64,000 bases of DNA from Symsagittifera roscoffensis (lineage: Eukaryota > Xenacoelomorpha > Acoela > Convolutidae). Shown here piece by piece: positions 46,961-59,195 of this stretch (positions are counted from its first letter, which is position 1; each line of letters opens with the position of its first letter). The notes below the pieces were generated by a model. The model searched no databases. It had not been told where the DNA came from and was given only the letters and a program-made list of their open reading frames with translations. A program made the translations under genes and the position numbers. The stretch is from contig NC_087065.1 in assembly GCF_963678635.1 (NCBI RefSeq), forward strand, positions 8,395,209 through 8,459,208, in the 5' to 3' direction.

Positions 46961-47518
46961 ATACCCACATGCATTAGGATAGGTAATAGACTATTCGGTC
47001 TCCCGACTATTTGCTTAAGCGTCGCGTTTTAATTCCATGTTAAAATTTTCCAAATTGAGACGAGGATAGTTGATCCCAGTAAATCCTATTCACGCCTCCG
47101 CTTTTAACACTTAGTTAAATTTAGTGGTTTTTGATTTGCGACTATTTAACTTCAGCTTTTTTTAAAAAAAAATAATGAGGAACAGACGGAACAATCAGAG
47201 TTGTGCGCTGATATACGGGTAGTTTTGTTTGTAACTCAACAAGAAAAGAATTTCTCTTCCACAGGAAATTATGATTTCAGACAAATAACTAATATGGTTG
47301 CTCAAATTGACTTTGCAACTTTTTCTTTTAAAAGTTTTTTCTAATCACTACTGAAAACTTTTTGATTTTTCTGATCAAATAATTCAGGCTTGATAAATTT
47401 AAACTATACCACAAAGTAATGATCAAAAATAAATTGCCATTGCACTAAATTGTGACAATAGGTATATTATGTCCTTTTTAATGCAATCTAATTAAGAAAC
47501 AACAGCACCGCGACAACT

Positions 47519-47720
47519 CGCAAAACACCATCATGTTGTGATTTTGTTGCTCTATCAAAAGCATTTGACACTGTAGATCCCCAAATTATAGTGAGAAATT
47601 GTGAATGATATGGCTTTCGTAGACCTAGATATAACAAATTGATGCCTTATATTTCAAATTGGAGTCAAGCAGTGCTTACCAAAAATGGGAAAAGCAAATA
47701 GGACCAACATAAAGAGTTTA
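47519..47720 (+). pseudogene. LINE reverse transcriptase relic (motif A, AFDTVD)
   Basis: One frame reads CDFVALSKAFDTVDPQIIV, with the catalytic-Asp motif A of non-LTR reverse transcriptases. After one stop it reads YGFRRPRYNKLMPYISNWSQ and AVLTKNGKSK before a TAG. The spacing from AFDTVD to the YGF..YISN segment is normal for jockey/CR1-like elements. Motifs B and C are absent, because the sequence is cut by the element that begins at 47743. Confidence 0.7.
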
Positions 47721-47742
47721 TGGCTTATGTTGGAGTGGATAA

Positions 47743-48722
47743 GCGCACCCGCATCCAAGTTTAGGCGTAAATAATCGATTATAACTGATTATTATGATGA
47801 TTTTTTGACAATTATAATCGATTATAATTGCCAAAATTAGGTCCTTAAGGGATTTATAATCGATTATAATCGTGATATTTTCCAAGAGATTATTATCTCT
47901 TATAATCGATTATAATTGATTATAATTGATTATAGTTCTTACAAAAAACCCTTAAAATCAATTATAATCGATTATAATCTCTTATTTTGCCGAAATTTTC
48001 TTTTATTCGAAATATATCTTATGGGTTGTTTTTTTGTGTAATTAAAAAATCTCTAAAAGAGAGATCTCTTGAACACTTTGGTTCATCTGAACACAAAGTT
48101 ATACCACGAAACAAAAGTTTCATAGAGATCCTTTCATATGAGTGGAAAGGTTCTCGCGGTAGATGAAAAATAAATTTGCCGAATCAATCATAAAACTAAA
48201 TAAATCTGCTGATGTTTTGGTGTTTAAAAAAGCTTAAAATATGCATCACAAAACAACTCTAATGGGGAAGAAATGAAAAAAAAACTTAAAAATTTGAATT
48301 AATTGGAAAACTTTAAAAACATTTTTCTCATTTTTCATAGGAACCAACGTACACAAAAAGCATAAAATATAAGCAATTTAGATGCAATTTCGAAGACAAA
48401 AATGGACAAACAAAAGGGATTATAATCAATTATAATCAATTATAATGGATTTTTGTGCGAAACTAAAAAAATAGAAATTTGAATAAAAATAATGGATTAT
48501 AATCAATTATAATCGATTATAATTGTGTCAAAAAATAGACGAATAAATAATCGATTATAATCGATTATAATGGATTATAATTAATTATAATTTGAATTTA
48601 AAAAGAGAGATTATAATCGATTATTAATTGATTAAAATTGATTGTTTCTCAATTATAGTGAGACTGTTACTAAAATCGTAATATAATCGATTATTAACGC
48701 TTGAAACTGGATGCGGGCAGTG
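47743..48722. mobile_element. Element with terminal inverted repeats filled with the palindrome ATAATCGATTAT
   Basis: Left end 47743-47782 reads GCGCACCCGCATCC, AAGTTTAGGCGT, AAATAATCGATTATAA. The inverse of the right end 48678-48722 reads GCACTGCCCGCATCC, AGTTTCAAGCGT, TAATAATCGATTAT. These are clear inverted repeats of about 40 bases. The interior contains many tandem and scattered copies of ATAATCGATTATAATCGATT, a self-complementary word, mixed with AT-rich filler. No open frame. It interrupts a LINE relic on its left. The same word is found at 118-180. Confidence 0.7.
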
Positions 48723-48946
48723 CTATTATTTCATCCGTGTTAGAGCCTTAAAACATCAGAGAAATCATAGAAACTCATTTAATTGCAAAAAAATTGTTTA
48801 TAGTATCGATGTTGAACGCTTTTTTTTGGAGCTAATGACATATGCTTAATGTTATTTTGTCACAAAAAAATTATAAGCACCGTTTGATTACCTTATTGAT
48901 AAATACATGAAAACAAAATACGTTTTAAATGTTCAAATTCAAAAAC

Positions 48947-49479
48947 GACAAGACTGCTCGTATCAGGGCAAAGCCCTGAAGGTTCCGACTGCCTTTTCAG
49001 GTTTATCGAGCAGTAGTAACATTAAAAAAATAAATATAATTTTAAAATAATGAAAATTTTTTTTTCTAAAACTTGAATTTTTTTAAATGAAATCATCCCC
49101 CCACACGCCATATAAAGTATAAAAGAATAGATTTTGCTCATTGTAACAAAACAATTATGGCAAATAAGGTTCTTTTAACTAATTTGGAACGATTTAAAAG
49201 ACGGATTAAATCTCCGCTTACGCGTTAATAGCGCGAAATATATCGCGCGTTAATTGTCCCAAATTGACAAAATGGCAATCTTTAAACCCTCATAACTTTA
49301 CGAAAAATGATCACAGGTCAAATATCTTTTCAAATTTAAGCTCAAGTCAACAATATCTTTTGAATGATATAAAAAAATTCTGTCAAAAATGGCTAGCTAA
49401 AAAGTCGAAATTTGTCTGAAGAAAAAAAACCCACCCCGAGCACAAATATTCCGTCTTTTTCGTATCGAAAGTCGGAACA
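48947..49479 (-). mobile_element. Helentron-like short element A, complete
   Basis: From GACAAGACTGCTCGTATCAG, perfect hairpin TCAGGGC-AAA-GCCCTGA, to CGAAAGTCGGAAC. The core GCGCGAAATATATCGCGC is intact. One of the two best-preserved copies. Confidence 0.88.
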
Positions 49480-49674
49480 ATAATTGTGATTTTAGGCAAC
49501 TTAACTCACAACTGAGCGAAAACCTTAGGCAGAATTTTGGCCGAACTTTCCGCAGAATGTCTTTGCTCGTTACCAGTTGTCGTCATCCGGAGTGAATTGC
49601 ATATGTACGAACTTTTTAATTTCTATTGCCATTGACATTAAAACATTAAAACATTAAGAAAACACACAAAGTTT

Positions 49675-50209
49675 AACAAGAAGGCTCGTATCAGGGTGAA
49701 GCCCTGAATGTTCCGACTGCCTTTTAAGGTTTATGGAGCAGTAATAACATTAAAAAATTAAATGTAATAAAAAAATGAAAATTTTTTTTTCTAAAATTTA
49801 ATTTATTTTTTTCAATAAAAATCTCACCCCACACGCCATTAAAAGTACAAAAGGATAGATTTCGCTGCTTGTAACAAATCAATTCTGGCAAATAAGCTTT
49901 TTTCAACCAATTTTGAACGATTTCTAAGACGGATTATCTCTCCGCTTAGGTTTAGTAGCGCGAAATATATCGCGCGTTAATTGTCCCAAATTGGCCAAAA
50001 TGGCAATTTTTAAACCCCCATAACTTTACGAAAAATGATCACAGGTGAAATATCTTTTCAAACTTGAGCTCAAGACAACAATACCTTTCGAATGATATAA
50101 AAAAAATTCCGTCAAAAATGGCTGGTTAAAAAGTCGAAATTTGTCTGAAGAAAAAAAAACCCACCCCGAGCACCAATATTCCGTTACTTTCGTATCGAAA
50201 GTCGGAACA
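49675..50209 (-). mobile_element. Helentron-like short element A, complete
   Basis: From AACAAGAAGGCTCGTATCAG, hairpin TCAGGGT-GAA-GCCCTGA (one G-T pair), to CGAAAGTCGGAAC. Intact core. It lies about 195 bases from the previous copy in the same orientation. High similarity to the 48947 copy suggests recent activity. Confidence 0.88.
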
Positions 50210-53200
50210 AAAACGCTAATTGATAGTAAAAAAATTGAATGTATTCTTAGACAGAATACACGCAATAAATTCTTTTAAATAAGGTAAATTAGGTTAAAGT
50301 AATCTTTAAATTAGGTTTTTTGATATTAAGACAACACGAAAACACGCAAAATTTAATAACGGTAATTGATAGAAAATAATTTGAATATATAATCTCAGAC
50401 AGAATACACACACAAAGTCTTTTAAAATAAATGAGATCCAGTCCTCGCAAAATGAAAAACTTATTTCCACTTGAGTCAGAATGCTGCTCAATTGTATTGT
50501 TAAGCTGGACAAAACAAATATGAATGACATCTGCAATCTCACCCAAAGTAATGATAAGCTTTTTATGCACAAATTTTCAAGGGAATGATATATGGAAAAA
50601 ACATTTTTTGGTAGTTGTAGAAATTCGTAATTTAGATAAAAACAGAAAAAATTAAATTTATTTTGGTATGGCTAATTCCTTTTGAATTGAACCTATGTAG
50701 CTTCAACCTTGTTAACTTACTAATCTAAATGCGCGTAAGAACAACCATATAATTTAAAGTTATTTAACGTCGATACAAATGATCGGAAGAGACATCACCC
50801 GAAAGGCTAAAAAGCCTATTTGATGTTCTCCCACTTTGGTGCTACCTTCATGGATAATCGTTTACAGTTGATGACCTTGTTCATGTATCACACTGAAAAT
50901 TTTTTTTTTATACAACAAACAACTGGTAGCAAAAATAATTTGCAAATCTTCAGGAAAGCGAAATTTAATTTAAGACTTAAGGGTTTCGAATCAAAGTAAC
51001 CGGCCGTAAGTGTCCTATCAAGTCCTAACCTCTGCCGGCAAATTCGCAACACGTTGGCGCGACTGAGGCGCGGTGTGTATTGTAATTTATCTTTTTTGCT
51101 AGATGTATTTTGATGCGAAAGGTTGCATTTCGAGATAAAGCTTATGTAGCGTAAAACTGATGTCTAATGTCGATTTCTTCAACAAACAAAGTTCTTTTCC
51201 TGGTGGGCTCAAGTCTTCAAAAAAGTTGTGTTTAAAAATTGTGATTGCGCCTAAGAAGTTATCATCAATCATCGACATATGTCAAAAACCAGCAATTAAA
51301 ATCAATCTGGATACTTTAACTCAGTTAAAGAATTTTTTTGATTTTTCCATAGTAATTTTTGAAGCGTTTTTGATACATTTTTTTGCACAATTATAGACTT
51401 TGCGTCAACCCATGAAAAAAAAGTCGTCTGGCAATTGCTTTGTTGAGCGCTAATGTTTTTCAAAAAAATTTTCCGTCTAATCTTATTTACACAACCTTAT
51501 ATGGAAAAAAGTGGCATGCCCTCATTAATACAAAATTGCGCCGTGAATCAGCTGTGATCAACTTTTTTTTGAATCAGCTCAGTTCTCGCTTTTAAAATTG
51601 TTGCTTTTGATTAAATTGGTCAAATTTATGGTTAGAGACAAAACTTCGTTATGGTTTTAAAGAGTTTACAAATTGCTCTTTTTTATTTACGTAATTTTCA
51701 CTTTTATTTTCTGTGGTAAAAATTTGAACTGCCTTTTGTGCAGTTAAACAATCTAACGGGCAGAGACATTGTTTTGGCCAAATTTTAAGATTTTTTGAGC
51801 TCTCCTGTTGCCTTGGAACTATTTCGATGTTTTTTTATCATTCGAGGGCAATTTGTGAACAGCATTGGGCTTTTCCAGTCGTCTCTGTCAAGTATCAAAA
51901 ATTTTGTTCAAAAATTGTTTCTTTTGGCGCACATTTTTTTTTAGTATAGAGTAAAGATTGAAATGATTTCCTTCATTTTAAATTGATTCCTTTCTGCCAT
52001 CAGGACGAAATCAGTTATCAATCTTCATCAATCAATCAGTTAATTTCTTGCTAATTAAGTTGTTGCACTCGACACAGAGCGAACAATTATGAGTGGTTGA
52101 CTTCAAATCAATTGGATGTGATGAAATTGTAGATTGAAACGACGTGTTTTTTTTAAGTTTTCAATTTCAGAAAATGAATGACCGCGTAGTCATTTTGGTC
52201 AAGTTTAGATCTCCGCGGGAATGAGAGAAAAAATTAATTTGAAAAGGTCAATTGCTCTTTAGTTTGAACTGAATTTTCCCCACTGGTTTTCACGCTGACT
52301 TTCTAATTCTAGAGTAAAAGGAGTTGAAGTATCCTTCCTCCCCTGTAACCAAGAATAGAAGGGAAAAGGAAAAATTATAAGTGCAATGATATCAAAATGA
52401 TTACGTACTTCAAATTCATACTAAAAAAGAGAGGCTACAGTATTATAAACGCTATTTTTTTGTTTATACCGCTGTATTTTTGGTACTTGGTATCCAAAAA
52501 TCAAATCATAGCTTTTTTGTCAATATTTTGTTAACAATGCTCAAAAATTTCTATCTTTTGAGAAATTGTAAGACTTTCCATCAAAATATTCAATTCAATA
52601 TGAATAATTTATTCGCGAGAGACATAAAAAAAAGACTTTTTTCAAAATATTCAATTCAGTTTGAACCATTTATTCACGTGAGATGTTCGGCTTTTTACAG
52701 AGATTTTTTTTTCATCAGATTACAAACTGAAGGTGGGTTATTTTTGGTTATGTTTCCTGGCTAGTAAGGCTGCCTCAATCTTAAGCAATGAGCCAGGGTC
52801 CTGATGGGTTTCGTACCAGTGATCTTTCGACTGGGAAGCAAAAATGTCATAACTTGACCATAGTGTCCTTAGGCTAGTTTCTTTGATTGTTTGAATCCTT
52901 TTTAAAAGGATCAAAGTTTAAAACAAACATTATCTCAGGAAGATTTCTGATAAAATCCAGATAGCTTCCATAAAGTCGTTTTTCGAAGTAAAGCTATAGT
53001 GACCGCTACCAATAAACTGAATCATTTTCAAAAAACGAATATGTCTGAAATGGCGTTTTAAAATTGGGAGAACATTTTGCTTCGTCTAAATGAATTTATT
53101 TTTAGTTTTAGTTCAGCTTTAAAATTAGACCGTAATAATGGACTTCTGTCGTCTAAACAACCAGCCTACAAAAAGCGGTAGCTATTTTTTTTGCAAACAT

Positions 53201-54717
53201 TTCTCGTCAGTTATGTCACTTACAACAGATACTTATTGACCGTGGAAATCATTGCGTTCCCTCAAATGCGTTTTTTTGCGTTTTTTTGCAGAAAACAAAT
53301 AGCGTTTTAGGTACGGTTTAAAAAAATCATTCGAAAGGAACATCCAAGCAAAATCGATCGATAATAACAAGCAGTTCCTCCATAGTTATATCCGTGTTGT
53401 CTGACAATGAAAGACAACAAGACTGCTCGCATAAGAAGCCTTGCATTTTTTGACAACCCTTGAAGGTATCTGAAAAAAAAACATTCGAAAAAAATTGTAA
53501 TTGATATTTTTCTTCACAAATCCCAGGCGCCTAGCAAGCCAAAAAGAAGAAATTTAAGCCTAATGTCATTGGATCTACTTGAACTTATTCACAAACGGCA
53601 GAGAACGGTGTAATATAGTCATAATTTGTCTGATGAGCTCAATTCAAACATAGAAGTTGGGTTAATCGGATAGCAGTTACCATCCAGGAAAAAAAGGGCG
53701 GGAAAAGATAGAATAAAAGGTACATACGATGTCTTAATCAGATTACACAATTATACTTGATTCGCAGGATGAGGCATGGTAACTTATCTGCAAAAAGAGT
53801 ACTAAATTAGGTCCCTCAATGTCATATTGTTGGTCTAATTTGGTCATTTCTGCCTTTATTCCTTATAAATTGACAAGCCCAAAATCTAACCCGAAGGAAC
53901 AAAAAGGGTCCCGACTACATTGATAGAAACAGAAGAATGGGCATTAATTCAATAGACAAGAGACATCAAGGGAATTGGGAAGAATGGATCGACTATCGAG
54001 TTATGTCATGTTGTCTTTGTTTTTTCAATATCAATACATGCTACCATACGTTATTTCTGCTATAAAATGAAAGGACGTGATCAAATTATTGGCAGTTTGG
54101 GGTTTGTAGTCTCGGGCTTAGACTGATTGTGGCGCCCTTAGGAAACTGAAGCTTGCAAAGCGTCAATTTATGTACCAATGGATGACTTCAAGCCAATCGC
54201 AGATAATAATTAAAGAAACGCACTTAAAATTGCAGTTAAAAAATTTCACAAAAAAAGACAAAAGTTAAAAGAGTTTCAATTTTAAAAAAGATAGTTTTTT
54301 GCTGGGTAAAAATATTGATTTTGTTATTAAAAAAGTAAATGCATTAGAAGTAAAAGCTTTGAAAAATTACGCTCTCTTAAAAAATTAATGCATTTGCCTT
54401 TTTGTCTTTTTACTCAATCACCTGCACCCATCATGGTAATGGGAAGCGTTAATAAATAGCTCCACCCTTTTACAAAAAAAAACAATTGTACACTTTACAC
54501 CATAAACTTTTACTCCATGTCATTCATAATCAATTTGAGGGGAAGGGGCAGACTTTTCTTCTCTCTCCCGTTGTACTAAATTCAGATATCCATCTTTGGC
54601 TGACGGACCCTAAAATGTTTCTTAAGTTAATTCGCCGGACCTGTTGCACACTCTAGAAAAGTGGGACACTTTGCACGCCGTACAGCTAAGATTTCCTCTT
54701 ATTTCCTTAAGCAGTTA
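50210..54717. other. Gene-poor AT-rich stretch
   Basis: No protein-like frame is found. Small remnants are a hairpin-end piece of the Helentron-like family at 53412-53480 (ACAAGACTGCTCGCATAAG) and a hAT-like interior piece at 54575-54640 (GATATCCATCTTTGGCTGAC). An extended frame at 52480-52764 is low-complexity and not supported. Confidence 0.45.
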
Positions 54718-55562
54718 TTGTTCTGACCATTAATAATGTGGAGGAACTTTGCATTCGGGTGTGTTTTAGTTTTTTATTCATTACGAGGCCAAACTGTGCA
54801 CTGGATAGGCGCACAATTTTGTGTCTGTATGTTTCTGGATTCCAGAGACAAGTCTTTAAACATGTTACCACAAATAATCATCGGAACGGGTCGAGCATTA
54901 TATCATATAAAAGACCACTCAGTCTTAATTCAAACGACAATAAAAATACTGTCGAAAAAAAACCTGTTTATTTTTCGGGTCGAATTTCGTGCGAATAAGG
55001 TTATTTTGTTTCTGAACCATAAATTTTCATCGTAAACAATGATTGTAAGGGTAGAAGTGATATATATTATTAAAGCCCTTTCAGTCGTCATTTGAACAAT
55101 TTTACGAATTTTTCAAAATGCTGTCTCAGCTTCGAGAAAAACCGGTTTGAAATTTTTGTTTTTAGTCTATTTCGAGCGAGTAAAGCAAGCGAGCAGGCTT
55201 ATTATAGAAAATTATGCCCTGAAAATTTAGTTGAACTTCAGCAAAACTATTTTTAGAAGTTGTTTTAGCGCCATCTTTGGAATAAAAAACTTAGAAAACT
55301 CAAAACATTTCTGCAAAAATTTGATTTAAATTTAGAAACTTTTTTGAAATTTATTTGCTCTTCTTTGTCATTTTTTTTGCTTTTAAAATAAGTATGTCGA
55401 ATTTGCCTAAACGCCTTTTTTGTTACATGTTTTTATCACACGACTCACAAAACAAAACAAACTCCAAAAAAAAACATGAAAAAACGTTTTTTATTTGTTC
55501 TAAAGTATAGTCGCAACATGCTATGCTACTTGCTTAGCCACCGGTATCCTTGTTAAGAAAAA
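54718..55562 (+). mobile_element. Probable subfamily C of the Helentron-like elements, copy 2
   Basis: The left end GTTCTGACCATTAATAATG, followed by GGAACTTTGCATTCGGGTGT, resembles the left end of A (GTTCCGACT..GGAATATTTGTGCTCGGG). The right end, read inverted, is ACAAGGATACCGGTGGC, then GCATGTTGCGACT, resembling the hairpin end. The interior is shared only with 35828-37172. Confidence 0.45.
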
Positions 55563-56328
55563 TAAATTGATTTGATACAAGCATTCAAAGCATTTATAGG
55601 CCAAGTTTCCATTTTAAAAAAATTTACGATTCGTCTCATCGTTTTTGGTCATAATTTTTTCCTCGAACTACTTATTACCCCGAAACTAATTCAAAGAAAA
55701 AACAAAATTTTTTCTTATATTGTTTTGATAACATTATGCTGTCAAAGATCTAAAAACACAGATGAAGGAAAAAAGGAAACAAAAAATGCAACAGAAAACG
55801 AAATGTTAAAGATCCGAAATAGTTTAAATCAGTTTCTATTTTTATTGATCTCGTTTTTTGAGTTTTAGCAATCAGCACCGGCTATACTGAAAACAACTTT
55901 CTTAGTCGAAGTCCATTGCAAGTGTAAAAAAATTATCTTTGCATTGATACATTTTGAAAATTATTGCTTGTTTTGTCACATGCTGGTTATGAGCAACTCG
56001 AAAAATATATAAGACAAGAATCTCACTATGATTCAATTATATATCTAGTAAATTGTTTGTTTTATGGATTTTTTTTGTCAAATTTGACTGGAAGTTTTAA
56101 TTGGTTAAACAATCAATGCAACTCAATTTAACAATGTTTTGAGTTCTGGTCATGTTTTTCTAGCTGATTCAAAACTCCGATAAAACAAATTTTAGTGATC
56201 CAAAATTAGCATATTTGATAGTAAATTTTGTCGCTGATCCCATCGGAAAAGATTTATTATTAATTTTTTTTTTCTAAAGTTTGCGGTTAAATCTAGGGGG
56301 CCATTTAGACGTTTTTTCATATTTTTTT

Positions 56329-56470
56329 CGATTCCGGTTTGATACACGTGCCATCAGATGAAAAAACTAGGCTTATTTTGGCTCAGAAAATATTTATCTT
56401 GTTTTCAATTTGTTGGTTTATTTTTTTCTCATACTTTCATATTTTCTCGTTTTCTTACTGATCTTATCTT
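56329..56470 (+). repeat. About 140-bp direct repeat, left copy
   Basis: From CGATTCCGGTTTGATACACG to TTTTCTTACTGATCTTAT, nearly identical to 57661-57806. The pair flanks 1.2 kb that includes a transposase fragment. Confidence 0.85.
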
Positions 56471-56488
56471 CACTTATGATTACTACTC

Positions 56489-56870
56489 TTAATCCAGCTC
56501 ACGTCTCTTCTCGCCCTCCATCATACGTCCTCCCTCCCACGTATGCACCCCTTCGTATGCACCCCTTAAGTAGCGCATAAATGCAAGGCGGGTAAAACCA
56601 CCAATAAATTGAATATGTACCTTAAATAGCTGGTGAAATGGCATCGGGAAAATTTTGAATGTACCGTCGCAAAGCCTTAGAGAATTGTGAACTTGGAGGG
56701 CATGAGCGTTATTACGGTCACCGAAGATCAAAATTAGTTTAGGATCCATAACTTCATTTTCGAGTAAACAGAAATCAGTATACTCCACTGGAACTACAAA
56801 ATGACTGTATTTATTGATTGGGCAGATAGAGCCAAGCTCAATTTGTGGCGGTTGAGACTTTTATTGATTG
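56489..56870 (-). pseudogene. MULE-type transposase fragment
   Basis: The minus-strand frame is open from about 56870 down to a stop at 56489. It reads SICPINKYSHFVVPVEY..., then DPKLILIFGDRNNAHALQ, then LRLCDGTFKIFPMPFHQLFK and VHIQF. The pattern xDGTFK..P..F.QL...H matches the first catalytic-Asp region of Mutator-like (MULE/FLYWCH-associated) transposases. The rest of the catalytic core is missing, and the C-terminal end is out-of-family sequence, so it is inactive. Confidence 0.6.
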
Positions 56871-57660
56871 GTTTTCGACTGGGCAAAGATAGCTGCACTG
56901 CTTTTTAATCTGATGCTTCCTGGAGACAAGTAGCAAGGATACTGCTACTGACAGGTACCAGTTACTGCTTGGTTTTTTTTCATTTGATGCAAGGTCTGGT
57001 TCGCCTCAATTTTTTTGTGAACTGTATCTCGGCCTTTATGTGAACTGTATCTTGCAGGGCCTTTATGTGAACTGTACCTCGCTCATCTTCAGTGTTCAGT
57101 CGAATATAACGTTTGCTTTTCTTGTGAAATCATATTCCTCAATAATGAGCTTTTGTTGGCTTTGATGATAATTTCCCCGCCTAATTTGACTGATTTTAAT
57201 TAGGTTGTATGTTTGCTGAGAAAAAATTTAAGCAGTGACGCAAAAAAAACTATTCCAAAGTTTGATGAGTTTCAAAGCCTTAATTGCGGCTTACTGTCAA
57301 TTTTTTGCGTTTTATATAGAAAAAAATATGGCTTAGATGAAATTTGAGGCTCAAGTTAAACCATTTTGAATATGTTTCCCTTCTTATCTTGAAACAAATT
57401 GAGTGTACCACTAGCACTTGCTGGATTTTAGAAACTATTCGATTTGAACATCAAATAGTTAACTAGAAGTGTTAAATGTGAGACCAGACGGCATATGACA
57501 AGTTTTTATGTGAGGCAATTTATTATAGGGCAAGTTGGCATAGGGCCATTTGTCCGGATGCAAATAATCCCAACACCTTTTAGTCTATTATAGTTTTCTT
57601 GTAAAATTTTCTAAGAAGTTGCAGTACATACTCAGTGCAATATATTCGAAATTTAGCATT
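56871..57660. other. Non-coding stretch between direct repeats
   Basis: Contains a short internal tandem duplication, GGCCTTTATGTGAACTGTAT, near 57030-57080. Nothing else is recognised. Confidence 0.45.
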
Positions 57661-57806
57661 CGATTCCGGTTTGATACACGTGCCATCAGATAAAAAAAAA
57701 ACTAGGCTTACTTTGGCTCAGAAAATATTTATCTTGATTTCAATTTTTTGGTTTTTTTTTCTTTCTCATACTTTCATATTTTCTCGTTTTCTTACTGATC
57801 TTATGG
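57661..57806 (+). repeat. About 140-bp direct repeat, right copy
   Basis: Differs from the left copy mainly by A-run and T-run lengths. Located 1332 bases from it. Confidence 0.85.
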
Positions 57807-57869
57807 TCAAATGTGGATGTGGTGGGTGTGGCAATGTGGAAGCGAGGGATGGAGAGGTATAAAACTAAA

Positions 57870-59195
57870 AAAAAATCAACAAATCCTATATAAGAGTTTT
57901 CACTACGTTCAAGACTCTTAAAAACAAACATTAGGAATCACAGTTTCAACTAATAATAGCATAATTCAGCGGAAAAAAGGAAAAAAAAACGCTAGTGAAC
58001 AAAATTAATCAGATGAAAAAATGAATTAAAAATTAATTATTTTTCTGAAAAACGGTTATATTTTTAGTGAAAACATTTTCGCTAGTTAATTTTTTCATCA
58101 AATAAATTTAAGATGTCAAAAACGGTCACTCAAGTATTTGTTTCGGGGGGTTTGGTTGTGTTAGGCGGAAAATTTTATAAAATACGCCCCCTCCCCCCCC
58201 CCCCCCCCCCCCGTTTGAGAAAATACTAGATCCGCCCCTGTCTCTCTTTGTCAAAGTTTTTTTTGGCCAAGAAACATTCCCATTCCAATAAATTACAATA
58301 CAAACTAAAATGCAGAATTTTGTGTTATTATTTGTTTTAGCAGATATAAAGCATTCTTAGAAAATTGCTGTATTAATAGTTTTTGGACTAATTCATATAG
58401 TAATTTTATTAGAGATAGCTAGGTAACTTTTTTGTCATATACTTACATTTTTCCTGCTTGCAGAGATTAACTCAGAAAAAAATTCAGATTGAATTAAAAG
58501 GTTGTTGAATCTTGTAACATTCTAATTACATAATTTTTATGAAGGAAAAAACATAATCGAAAGTTTTTTTTTCACCTGGCGAAATTAAAAATATTGTGAA
58601 AAGTACATGCTACCAGAACGAAAGTGGCGGAAAAAATTGCGGCCCGTAAGCTTCAATAGGAATGGGTTACACCATAAGGCAATAAGACAACAAATAATTA
58701 TTGAACCGAAAAAACAATCGTTATTTGTAAAACAATAGACAAAAATTGGCAGAGTAGAGTTGACGTTTTTTATCATTGTGGGTTTTTTTTCTCGATATCA
58801 GTGATAAAAGGACCGAGTTGATAAAAGAAAAGGCATCATTGGAAGGGCATTATCGAAAGGGTATTTATCGCCTATGCGCAAGACTTATGTTTTTAGAACA
58901 AAAATACCATTCAGAAATCAAGAGTTGAAAGGCGACAATTGTGTTTTTTCCTATCATTAGCAATAAACTGCAGAAAAAGATATGAAAATAATTTGTAGGG
59001 AATGCTTGATTGCGTACCCGAGGTATGTTGCAATTTAGTCATTTTTCCTGTAAATTTGAAAGCACTATCTGTGAAATATTGTGTATATTCCATCTTCAAT
59101 TTCTTCTTCAAATCACTTCACGATGTTCAACAACTATTTACATGCTTTTTCACATGGTTATATAAAAATTACATGAAGCTCAAGTTTGGATTTGA
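57870..59195. other. AT-rich sequence, with a hAT-like end
   Basis: At 58130-58245 there is a fragment of the CAGGGGCGGA family in inverse (TAGATCCGCCCCTG), with 20 consecutive C at 58193-58212. No supported gene. Confidence 0.4.

Noticed and set aside
52740-52860. GC-richer patch with GGGTTTCGTACC that might be a tRNA B box
   Set aside because: I could not fit an acceptor stem, anticodon arm or A box at the right spacing.
56329-57806. The 140-bp direct repeats as LTRs of a retrotransposon
   Set aside because: No TG..CA ends, primer-binding site or polypurine tract was seen, and the coding DNA between them is transposase-like, not retroviral.
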